Assembly: GCF_039523795.1 (NCBI RefSeq)
Contig: NZ_BAAAFZ010000008.1
Location: 310,001-374,000, forward strand
Direction of reading: 5' to 3'
From: Craurococcus roseus
Lineage (GTDB): Bacteria > Pseudomonadota > Alphaproteobacteria > Acetobacterales > Acetobacteraceae
DNA: 64,000 bases
Each line of letters opens with the position of its first letter. Position 1 is the first letter of the stretch. A program made the translations under genes and the position numbers. The notes under the pieces are model-generated. The model worked only from the letters and a program-made list of their open reading frames with translations. It did not search any database and had not been told where the DNA came from. This document shows positions 9,040 through 16,424 of the stretch, one piece after another.

Positions 9040-9767
9040 GCTTGTCGCAGGCGAGGGACGATCTGCGCGCCCGCGGCTTCCGGGGGCTGCGCGTGGTGGG
9101 CGACGTGCACGGCGACGCCAGGGCCTTCGCCTACGCCATCCGCGGGGCGGAGGCCGAGGACCTGTTCGTGCTCCAGCTCGGCGACCTGACGGATTACGGG
9201 CCGGACAGCCCGGAAGCGCTGCGGCTCGCTTTCGCGCTGCTGGACGGGGGTCGCGGGCGCTTCCTGCTCGGCAACCACGACCACAAGCTGCACCGCGCCC
9301 TGTCCGGCGGGCGGGTGCGGGTGGCGGAGGGGCTGGGCCGGACGTTGGCGCAGTTGGAGGAGGCGCCGGACGGCGAGGCGCTGGCGCGGCGCGCGGTGGA
9401 GGAGATCGCGCGCGCGCCGGCTTGGCTGGCGCTCGGCGATTGGGGCTTCGTTCATGGCGGCTGGCACGTCGCGATGCGGCACCAGACGCCGCCCCCGGAC
9501 GCGGGGGCGCGGAAGCCGGACCAGTTGCTGTCGCGCGCGCTGTACGGGCAGGTGACGGGGCGGATGCAGCCGGACGGGTATCCGGAGCGGCTGCACGGCT
9601 GGGTGGACCGCATCCCGGCGGGCTTCGCCGTGTATTGCGGGCACGAGCGGCGCTCGACGGACGGGCGCCCTTACCGGCAGCGCGGGGCGGGCGGCGGCGA
9701 GGCGGTGTTCATGGACACGGGCGCCGGCAAGGGCGGGCACCTGTCCTGGGTGGACCTGGCTTGGTGA
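9036..9767 (+). CDS. Calcineurin-like metallophosphoesterase
   Basis: A 243-residue phosphoesterase with the blocks GDVHGD, GDLTDYGP, GNHDHK, HGGWH and CGHER, close to the PrpE / bacterial polynucleotide-kinase-phosphatase type of Ser/Thr or nucleotide phosphatase. It starts with GTG inside the photolyase stop (GTGA), so translation is probably coupled. The reading frame extends far upstream inside the photolyase gene, but that part is antisense-like noise. The substrate is unknown; the position suggests a repair or stress role, which is inference. Confidence 0.85.
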   Translation: MSLSQARDDLRARGFRGLRVVGDVHGDARAFAYAIRGAEAEDLFVLQLGDLTDYGPDSPEALRLAFALLDGGRGRFLLGNHDHKLHRALSGGRVRVAEGLGRTLAQLEEAPDGEALARRAVEEIARAPAWLALGDWGFVHGGWHVAMRHQTPPPDAGARKPDQLLSRALYGQVTGRMQPDGYPERLHGWVDRIPAGFAVYCGHERRSTDGRPYRQRGAGGGEAVFMDTGAGKGGHLSWVDLAW

Positions 9768-9834
9768 CGGCCGGGCGCCGGGCCGGGGCGCGGGGCGGTC
9801 CGCCGGCGGCGACCGGCTCGGCATTGGGGAAGCG

Positions 9835-10200
9835 GCGTTTTGCGCGATTCGGACTAATGGCCGCTCCCCTCGGAGCGGGTCGCGCATTGGGGGGCGACCG
9901 GAGTCGCGGCGCCGCGTTTTGCGCGTTCCGGACAAATGCCCTCCCCACCCAGGCAGGTCGCGCGGTGCGGGGGCGCGGCCGTGGCCGCGGCGCGCGTTTT
10001 GCGCGTTTCGGACGAAATCCGCGCTCGCCGGGGTTGGGCGCGTGCCGCGAACGACGGGGCCGTGGCCGCGGCGTGTGTTTCGCGCGATCGGGACGAAATG
10101 GCCGCCAGCCTCGGGGGCGCGCCTCGTGGGTGCGCCGGGCTGGGTCGTTTGGTCGTGGAGTTCGGACGCATGGCTTCCACCCCAGGCTCGTGGCACACGG
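9835..10200. repeat. Degenerate tandem array, ~80-bp unit, five copies
   Basis: The 571 bases between the phosphoesterase and the Uma2 gene hold no convincing gene but a tandem array. Each unit begins near GCGTTTTGCGCG followed by a TTCGGACNAAATGSCC-like core. The core CGGAC occurs at 9850, 9929, 10009, 10090 (as GGGAC) and 10163, giving spacings of 79, 80, 81 and 73 bases. The first three units agree best, and the fifth is the most decayed. Parts of units 2-4 also share GTGGCCGCGGCG. In unit 3 the core reads TTTCGGACGAAA, a small inverted repeat. Reading frames across it give repeated RFARFGRN-like peptides that look spurious. Confidence 0.75.
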
Positions 10201-10338
10201 CTCCGCGGCCGCCCGCGCGGCGCGCGGGTATCTAGGAATATCATCCTTTTTCGTTCCTGTTTTGTCAAGAACGGCGCAGACGCGGCCCGGTGGAGAGACT
10301 ATGCTGGCCGCGGGCGGTTCGGGACGGAGAAGGCGCGG

Positions 10339-10938
10339 ATGACGGCGCTGCGGAAACCGGCGGGCGCGGACATGACGGTGGCGGAGTTCCGCGAGTGGGA
10401 GCCGGAGGAGCACCCGGAGCGGCGGTGGCAGCTCTTCGACGGCGAACCCGTGTCCATGGCGCCGGCGAGCCCGAACCACCAGCGCATCCACGCGGAGGCC
10501 ACGATCCTCCTCGGGGTTCACCTGCGCGAGCGGCGGCCGGAATGCGCGGTGCTGGTGGCGCCGGGCGTGGTGCCGCGCGTCCGGTCGGCCATCAACCATC
10601 GTGTCCCGGACCTCGGCGTGACGTGCGCGCCGCTCGCGTCGGGCGGGGAGGTCGGCACCGATCCGGTGCTGCTCGTGGAGATACTCCCGCCGTCCAACGA
10701 GCGGCTGACGCGGGCGAACGTGTGGGCCTACACCACCATACCCAGCGTCGCGGAGATCCTGCTGCTCGGCGGCGTCCGGGTGGAGGCCGAGGTGTTGCGG
10801 CGCGGGGCGGACGGGAGCTGGCCGGAGGCGCCGGTGTTCCTCGACGCGGAGGACGAGCTGGAACTCGCCTCGATCGGGTTCCGGGCGCCGCTGCGGAGCT
10901 TCTATCGGACCACGGACCTCCTGGCGGCGCGGCGGTGA
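10339..10938 (+). CDS. Uma2 family (DUF820) putative endonuclease
   Basis: A 199-residue protein of the Uma2/DUF820 PD-(D/E)XK nuclease-like family. Typical features are MTVAEFREWEPEE near the start, FDGEPVSMAP, SPNHQRIHAEATILL, VPDLGVT (Asp) and DPVLLVEILPPSNE (Glu), followed by YTTIPSVAEILLL. The function is not established; such genes are common beside repeats and mobile DNA. ATG 10339 is preceded by GGAGAAGG; ATG 10372 (MTVAEF) is an alternative. An AT-rich patch lies ~70-110 bases upstream. Confidence 0.85.
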   Translation: MTALRKPAGADMTVAEFREWEPEEHPERRWQLFDGEPVSMAPASPNHQRIHAEATILLGVHLRERRPECAVLVAPGVVPRVRSAINHRVPDLGVTCAPLASGGEVGTDPVLLVEILPPSNERLTRANVWAYTTIPSVAEILLLGGVRVEAEVLRRGADGSWPEAPVFLDAEDELELASIGFRAPLRSFYRTTDLLAARR

Positions 10939-10950
10939 GGGCGGCAGCCG

Positions 10951-11844
10951 TTACGCCCTCGCGGGCGGCGCGGCGGTGAGGAATTCGACCAGCAGGCGGT
11001 TCACCCGCTCCGGCTCCTCGTGCTGCACCCAATGCGTCGCGCCCGGCAGGTGGAAGGCTTCGCCGCGGTCGCAGAGCGCGAGGCCGGCTTCGACCAAACG
11101 GGGGTCGAGGAAGGGGTCGCGGTCGCCCCAGACCACGCGGAGCGGGACGCGGATGCGTGGAGGGCGCGGCGGCGGGCCGTGGCGCGCGAGGGCGCGGTAC
11201 CAGTTCAGCATGGCGGTGAGCGCGCCGGGGCGGGCCCAGGCGTCGCGGTAGCGGCGGAGGTCGTCTGCCGAGAAGGCGCCGGGGCGGGCGCTGCGGGCCA
11301 GGGAGGCGCGTAGCCAGGCGAAGTCCCCGGCGCCGAGCGTCCATTCGGGCAGCGTCGGCGCTTGGAAGAAGGCGGCGTACCAGCTCCGCAGCATTTGCGA
11401 GGGGCGGGCGCGCATGAAGGGGCGCACCGTCGCGGGGTGTGGGCCGTTGAGCACGGCGGCGCGCTCCACGCGCTCCGGGTTCCGGCCGGCGAGGTGCCAC
11501 GCGACCACGGCGCCCCAGTCGTGGCCGACCACGGCGAAGCGCCCGCGGCCGAGGGCGCCGGCGAGGCCGAGGACGTCGTCGGCGAGGGTGTCGAGGGCGT
11601 AGGCCGCCGTGCCGGGCGGCTTGTCGGAGAGGTTGTAGCCGCGCTGGTCGGGCGCGATGACGCGCAGGCCGGCGGCGGCGAGCGGGCCGATCTGGCGGCG
11701 CCAGCCGTACCAGAACTCGGGGAAGCCGTGCAGGAGCAGGACCAGCGGCCCGTCCGGCGGGCCGGCGGCGGCGGCGTGGAGTTCGACGCCGTTGGTCCGC
11801 AGCCGGAGGAACTCGACGTACGGCGTCCGGTGAGTGTCGTCCAT
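10951..11844 (-). CDS. Alpha/beta hydrolase, epoxide-hydrolase-like
   Basis: A 297-residue alpha/beta hydrolase. The oxyanion motif HGFPEFWYGW is near residue 39, and the nucleophile elbow GHDWGA has Asp109. The acid Asp243 is in WGDRDPF and His271 in THWVQHE. An Asp nucleophile plus HGFPE is typical of soluble epoxide hydrolases and haloacetate dehalogenases, so the product hydrolyses epoxides or halides; the natural substrate is unknown. ATG 11844 starts the family-like sequence; the upstream extension is low-complexity. It is convergent with the Uma2 gene, with 12 bases between stops. Confidence 0.87.
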   Translation of the reverse strand: MDDTHRTPYVEFLRLRTNGVELHAAAAGPPDGPLVLLLHGFPEFWYGWRRQIGPLAAAGLRVIAPDQRGYNLSDKPPGTAAYALDTLADDVLGLAGALGRGRFAVVGHDWGAVVAWHLAGRNPERVERAAVLNGPHPATVRPFMRARPSQMLRSWYAAFFQAPTLPEWTLGAGDFAWLRASLARSARPGAFSADDLRRYRDAWARPGALTAMLNWYRALARHGPPPRPPRIRVPLRVVWGDRDPFLDPRLVEAGLALCDRGEAFHLPGATHWVQHEEPERVNRLLVEFLTAAPPARA

Positions 11845-12459
11845 GTCTGTCCTGATGCTGCCGCACCATGGCGCATCGCGCGGGGCGGCGGCGGGGTTTC
11901 CTCGCGGCGTGGAGGAGCGCGGTGCCGGGGGCGGCGGAACGCTCTCGGCACGCGCGCCGAGGAGCCGGCCGCCAGCGTCCCGGCCGCGCACGCTCCGGAA
12001 CGGCCCGCGCGCCGGAGGGGCACAGCGGGGACGCGACGCGCCCGCGGGGCGGCCGGAGGTCTGGCCCGCGGTCCCATACCGCCGAGCCGGATGCCGACTT
12101 GCCGAGGTGGGCCGCGCCTCCGAGGGTCCGTTCGGCCGGAGGTGGCCCGCTTCACACTGCCCGGTGGTGGGTTAGGACACGGGTCGGCGGTGTGGATGCC
12201 GGCGTCCGTCGGCGTCGCGGGAAGCGCCGCCGCTGCGCGCGGGAGGGGCGCAGCAGACGCCACGGCGGAGGATTTTCGTTTCCGGGCGGCGCGGGCGGAC
12301 AAATTTCGCGCAGGTTCCTCGAAAATCGGCGCGGGCCGCATCACAAGATCTCGCGCTCGTGTGGGCGGCACTTGGCCGGGGCTTGGCCGGGATGGTGTCG
12401 GAAAGCATGCTTCCCCCGGATCGGGCCGGTGAGCCTGACAATCCGGGGAGAAATCAAAC
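11845..12459. other. Intergenic region, no gene recognised
   Basis: About 615 bases between the divergently oriented hydrolase and PQQ-dehydrogenase genes. All six frames give only arginine/proline/alanine-rich translations of the kind random GC-rich DNA produces. The right third (after ~12270) is less GC-rich and must contain the promoter of the dehydrogenase operon. GGGGAG at 12445-12450 serves as its ribosome-binding site. No clear -35/-10 pair, operator or RNA gene could be identified by eye. Confidence 0.6.
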
Positions 12460-14244
12460 GTGCCAACCGACGTCCGCCTCGGCCGGATCGGCGCTTGCGC
12501 GCTGGTGTGCGGCATCGCCCTTCACGGGCTGCATGACTCCGCCAGCGCGGCCGATCCGGTGACGCAAGAGCGGCTGCTCAACCCGGACCGCGAGCCGGGC
12601 AACTGGCTGCACCACCACCGCGACTACGCTTCGCAGCGCTTCACCCCGCTCAACCAGATCAACCGCGATTCCGTCAAGAACCTCCGCGTGGCCTGGACCA
12701 TGCACCTCGGCGGCACCGAGGGCGGCGGCATCTGGAGCCACGGGGGGCTCGAAGGCACGCCGATCGCCGAGAACGGCTTCCTCTACGTCACCGACGGCTG
12801 GGGGTCGGTCTACAAGATCGACACGCGCGGCGGCCGCGGCCGGCTGGTGTGGAAGATGGACCCGAAGACCGACCGCGACTGGGCGGGGGCCGTCGCTTGT
12901 TGCGGCGTCAACAACCGCGGCGTCGCGCTCTGGGGCGAGATGGTGGTGTCGCACACCCTCGATGGCCGGCTCCTGGCGACGAACAAGGAGACGGGCGAGG
13001 TGGCGTGGCACCGCCAGGTCGCCGACCCCGAGAAGGGCGAGACGATCACCGGGGCGCCGCTGATCGTGAAGGACCTGGTGATCACCGGCGTGGCGGGCGC
13101 CGAGTACGGCATCCGCGGCTGGATCGCCGCCACCGACATGAAGACGCAGAAGGAGGTCTGGCGGACCCACACCATCCCGGCCAAGGGGGAGCCCGGCTCC
13201 GAGACCTGGAAGGACTCGCACAACGCGGCGGCGACCGGCGGCGGCTCGACCTGGGTGACCGGAAGCTACGAGCCTTCGACGAACACGCTTTACTGGGGCG
13301 TCGGCAACCCGGGGCCGGATTGGGACCACGAGTACCGCCCCGGCGACAACCTCTACACCGACAGCACGCTGGCGCTCGACCCCGACACGGGGCGGATCAA
13401 GTGGCACTTCCAGCACACGCCGAACGACCCCTACGACTACGACAGCGCGGCCGAAAAGGTGCTGGTGGACCTGCCCGCCGCCGGCGGCCAAGCGGCGCGC
13501 CGCTTGGCGCTGACGGCCGACCGCAACGGCTTCGCCTACGCCCTGGACCGGGCGAACGGCGGCTTCGTCTGGGGCACGCAGTTCGTCAAGCGGGTCAACT
13601 GGACCTCCGGCCTGAACCCGGAAACCGGCAAGCCGAACGAGTACGACCCCAACAAAGCGGTCCAGCCCTACGTCGCGGCGTCGATCCCGAACCGCCAGAA
13701 CGCCAAGGCGGTCATCTGCCCCGGCAACATGGGCGGCAAGAACTGGCCGCCGACCGCCTACAACCCGGCGCTGCGGTACTGGTACATCCCGGTGATCGAG
13801 AGCTGCAACACGATCACGAACGAGGTTATGAAGCCCGGCGAGTCCTTCAAGCCGCGCGAGTTCTTCACCGGCGGCGGGCCGAGCCAGCACGAGCGCATCA
13901 CCGGCAGCGTCACCACGATCGACGCCACCACCGGCAAGATCGTGGCCAAGCTGGAGACGCACTTCCCGCAGCTCGGCGGGTTCCTCGCCTCGCGCGACCT
14001 GCTGTTCGGGAGCCAGCCCGACGGCGAGGTCTTCGCGCTCGACGCGAAGACGCTGGAGAAGCTCTGGTCCTTCCACACGGGCGGAGGCGTCAACGCGCCC
14101 CCGATGACCTTCACCGTGGACGGGAAGCAGTACCTCGCGGTCCTGGTCGGCCTCGGCGGCGCGTGGGACAAGTGGTTCATCGACTCGACGCCCGAGCTGA
14201 AGACGGTGCCGCCGAGCTCCACGCTCTACGTCTTCGCCCTGTGA
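12460..14244 (+). CDS. PQQ-dependent alcohol dehydrogenase, predicted lanthanide type
   Basis: A 594-residue periplasmic eight-bladed quinoprotein that oxidises an alcohol and passes electrons to cytochrome c. A signal peptide ends near SASA/ADP. The vicinal disulfide Cys-Cys lies in VACCGVNN. The metal-ligand Glu (GAEYGIRG) and Asn (GVGNPGPDW) regions are present. The catalytic segment reads PNDPYDYDS: Asp326 is the base, and Asp328, two residues on, is the extra ligand that marks lanthanide-dependent enzymes (XoxF, PedH) rather than calcium-dependent ones. There is no fused heme domain. The start is GTG with GGGGAG upstream. The cytochrome c next door is the likely acceptor. Methanol or a longer alcohol is possible. 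Confidence 0.92.
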   Translation: MPTDVRLGRIGACALVCGIALHGLHDSASAADPVTQERLLNPDREPGNWLHHHRDYASQRFTPLNQINRDSVKNLRVAWTMHLGGTEGGGIWSHGGLEGTPIAENGFLYVTDGWGSVYKIDTRGGRGRLVWKMDPKTDRDWAGAVACCGVNNRGVALWGEMVVSHTLDGRLLATNKETGEVAWHRQVADPEKGETITGAPLIVKDLVITGVAGAEYGIRGWIAATDMKTQKEVWRTHTIPAKGEPGSETWKDSHNAAATGGGSTWVTGSYEPSTNTLYWGVGNPGPDWDHEYRPGDNLYTDSTLALDPDTGRIKWHFQHTPNDPYDYDSAAEKVLVDLPAAGGQAARRLALTADRNGFAYALDRANGGFVWGTQFVKRVNWTSGLNPETGKPNEYDPNKAVQPYVAASIPNRQNAKAVICPGNMGGKNWPPTAYNPALRYWYIPVIESCNTITNEVMKPGESFKPREFFTGGGPSQHERITGSVTTIDATTGKIVAKLETHFPQLGGFLASRDLLFGSQPDGEVFALDAKTLEKLWSFHTGGGVNAPPMTFTVDGKQYLAVLVGLGGAWDKWFIDSTPELKTVPPSSTLYVFAL

Positions 14245-14311
14245 CCCGGCCCCGCTCCGGCCGACGGGGGATGGGGCCGCCGGGACGGGCGGTCCCGGAT
14301 GGGCGGGCGTG

Positions 14312-14917
14312 ATGGAGCGCGACCGGGCGGCTCGGCACCGCAAGAGAACAGCGTACGCCGCCGCCCCGCTGGCGGCCTGCGTCGCAGCCGTCGCGTGCGC
14401 GGTCGGCGGCGCCTTCTTGCTGGCCCCGCCGGCGTTCGCCCAGGAAGGCGGTCCCCGCGCCGGGCCGGCGGCGGGGGCGGCGGGGAAGAAGATCTACCAG
14501 GAGGCCAACTGCGTGGGCTGCCACCGGTGGCACGGCGGCGGGGGCGGCGGCTACGGCGGCGCGGCCTTGTCGCTGCGCTCCACCGCCTTGACGCGGGAGC
14601 AGATCGTCGAGGTGGTGCGGTGCGGGCGGCCCAACACCGGCATGCCCTATTTCGAGCGCGACGCCTACGCGGCGGACGGCTGCTACGGGCTCACCAAGCA
14701 GGACCTCGGCGACGCGGTGCCCGGCGCCGGGGTGCGTTTCCTCCGCCCGAGGGAGATCGAGACCGTGGCCGACTACGTGGTGGCCGAGATCAAGGGCAAG
14801 GGCGATCCGGACCACGCCGACTGCACGGCCTATTTCGGCGAAGGGTCGCGCGTCTGCCAGCAGTACCAGAGGCCCGGGAGCGGCGAGGCCGGCGGACGAC
14901 CGCCAGGGGAGCGCTGA
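14312..14917 (+). CDS. c-type cytochrome, probable electron acceptor of the PQQ dehydrogenase
   Basis: A 201-residue exported cytochrome c. A positively charged start and hydrophobic segment (to residue ~43, AFA/QE) form the signal peptide. One heme site CVGCH is at residues 67-71, and the axial Met is probably Met111 in NTGMPYF. The WHGGGGGGYGG run after the heme site is typical of monoheme cytochromes encoded beside PQQ alcohol dehydrogenases. It lies 67 bases downstream of the dehydrogenase on the same strand. A GTG at 14309 is an alternative start. Confidence 0.88.
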   Translation: MERDRAARHRKRTAYAAAPLAACVAAVACAVGGAFLLAPPAFAQEGGPRAGPAAGAAGKKIYQEANCVGCHRWHGGGGGGYGGAALSLRSTALTREQIVEVVRCGRPNTGMPYFERDAYAADGCYGLTKQDLGDAVPGAGVRFLRPREIETVADYVVAEIKGKGDPDHADCTAYFGEGSRVCQQYQRPGSGEAGGRPPGER

Positions 14918-14918
14918 G

Positions 14919-15587
14919 ATGCAGGGGCCTTCCTCGCGCCGTTCCTTGGCGGGCGCGGCGCTCGTGGCCGCCTGCGCCTGCCTCGCCGCCGGACCGTCGC
15001 CCGCCGAGGAGGCCGCCGAACTGCGCGGGTTCCGCATCGGCATGGCCGTGTCCGACCTCCCGTCCGAGGGGTACACCGGCTTCGCGTGCGGCGCGCGGCC
15101 GGAGACCGCGCTCGACGGCTGGGGCGGCTTCCGCGCCTGCCCGCCCGACCCCGCCACCGGGCTGCGCGAGGTCCGGTTCCGCTACGACGACGCGGCGAAC
15201 CCGCTCGCCCGTTTGCACGACCGGTACGCCGGCACCAAGGTCGGCGGGCAGCCCGTGCTGCTGTCGCTGCTGATCGGTGAAGGGGCGCGGGTCGAAGGGC
15301 TGCGCATCCGGACCGACCCCGGGGCGCGGCTATTCGAGCGGAAGCGGGCGATGCTGTTCGGCGAGCAGGTCAAGAACCGCTACGGCGAGGAAGGTTGGAC
15401 CTGCACGGACGCCGCGCCGGAGGCCGGCGAGGAGCCGGTCGGCGGCGTGTTCATCAAAGAGCACTGCGACAAGACGACGGCCGACCGCCGGTTCTCCCTG
15501 GACCGTTGGCTCTATCGCCGCGCGGGCGAAGATTTGCGGCGGTTCTCCGGCGGTACAGCGGTGACGATCCTGCGCCGGGGCGGCTGA
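14919..15587 (+). CDS. Exported hypothetical protein in the PQQ-dehydrogenase operon
   Basis: A 222-residue protein with a clear signal peptide (residues 1-29, cleavage near SPA/EE). The mature part has a few scattered cysteines and motifs such as FRIGMAVSDLPSEGY and a C-terminal RFSLDRWLYRR. It does not match a family I recognise with confidence. It starts 1 base after the cytochrome stop with AGGGGAG upstream, so it is cotranscribed with the dehydrogenase and cytochrome. XoxJ-like partners of lanthanide dehydrogenases are also periplasmic, but no specific similarity to XoxJ was seen, so that role is speculation. Confidence 0.75.
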   Translation: MQGPSSRRSLAGAALVAACACLAAGPSPAEEAAELRGFRIGMAVSDLPSEGYTGFACGARPETALDGWGGFRACPPDPATGLREVRFRYDDAANPLARLHDRYAGTKVGGQPVLLSLLIGEGARVEGLRIRTDPGARLFERKRAMLFGEQVKNRYGEEGWTCTDAAPEAGEEPVGGVFIKEHCDKTTADRRFSLDRWLYRRAGEDLRRFSGGTAVTILRRGG

Positions 15588-15642
15588 GTCTCGGTACCGC
15601 GGTTGGGCCGGTGTCGGGCGGCCCACGGGCGTCCCTGCCGCG

Positions 15643-16407
15643 TCACCCCCAAAGCGCCGCGTTCCTCAGCATCGCCGCGATGCGCTCCGCCGCCTTGTCC
15701 AGCAGCTTCTCGCCCTTCTCGGCCGATGCAGGGCGCGCGTCGCCGACCACGCCGGAGGGCGAGATGTCGCGGAAGGAGCGGCGCAGGGCGAGCGTGGGCG
15801 GCTGACCTTCCACGCGCGTGGAGGCGGGGCCGTGCGCCTCCTCCAGCCTTTCGCGGCGGACGCTGTCGGGGCGGAGCGCCAGCATCATGCTGGTTTCGGC
15901 CTCGCAAGCGTGCATGACGTTGGATTGCCGCTCCAGGACGGGCGCGAAGGCATCGCCGATCAGGTGCCAGTAGGTGCCGGCCGCGACCTTCATCCCGAAC
16001 TCCGTCGAAACGGAGGTGGCGGCGACGGCGACCGCTTCCGCGTTGCCGCCGTGGCCGTTGAGCAGCATGGCGCGGCGGAAGCCGCAGCGCTGGGCGGAGC
16101 GGAGGATGCCGCGGAGGACGGCGGCGAAGGCGTCGTAGTCCAAGGTGACGGTGCCGCCGAAGGCCATGTGGTGCTCGGCGAGGCCGGTCCAAACCGGGGG
16201 CGTCACCACCACAGGCGCCCCGCTCTCAGCCATGCGGCGGGCGACGCGCTCGGCTACGGCGGTGGCGAGCACGATGTCCACGCCGGTCGCCAGGTGCGGG
16301 CCGTGCTGTTCGAGCGACGCCACCGGGACGATCACCAGCGCGTCCGCTCCGGCGCGGGCGCGCAGTTCCTCCGCGGTGAGGCGCATCCACTCGATCTCGT
16401 CCGGCAT
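15643..16407 (-). CDS. Creatininase family amidohydrolase
   Basis: A 254-residue metal-dependent amidohydrolase of the creatininase/MftE family. The ligands are visible: Glu33 and His35 in SLEQHGPHL, Asp44 in GVDIVL, the NGHGGN signature, and a Glu in HACEAETS. Members open cyclic amides (creatinine) or trim peptides; the substrate here is unknown. No mycofactocin genes are nearby. It is the last gene of a leftward group with the Fe-S photolyase, whose stop lies 17 bases upstream. Confidence 0.88.
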   Translation of the reverse strand: MPDEIEWMRLTAEELRARAGADALVIVPVASLEQHGPHLATGVDIVLATAVAERVARRMAESGAPVVVTPPVWTGLAEHHMAFGGTVTLDYDAFAAVLRGILRSAQRCGFRRAMLLNGHGGNAEAVAVAATSVSTEFGMKVAAGTYWHLIGDAFAPVLERQSNVMHACEAETSMMLALRPDSVRRERLEEAHGPASTRVEGQPPTLALRRSFRDISPSGVVGDARPASAEKGEKLLDKAAERIAAMLRNAALWG

Positions 16408-16424
16408 CGCCCTCCCCTCCCCTT

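Noticed and set aside
9835..10200. CRISPR array
   Set aside because: The repeated core is short and the intervening sequence is partly shared between units, unlike unique spacers.
8949..10268. A 439-codon minus-strand frame with repeated VRNAQNARR-like peptides
   Set aside because: The peptides mirror the DNA tandem repeat, and half of the frame is antisense to the phosphoesterase; the repeat explains it without a protein.
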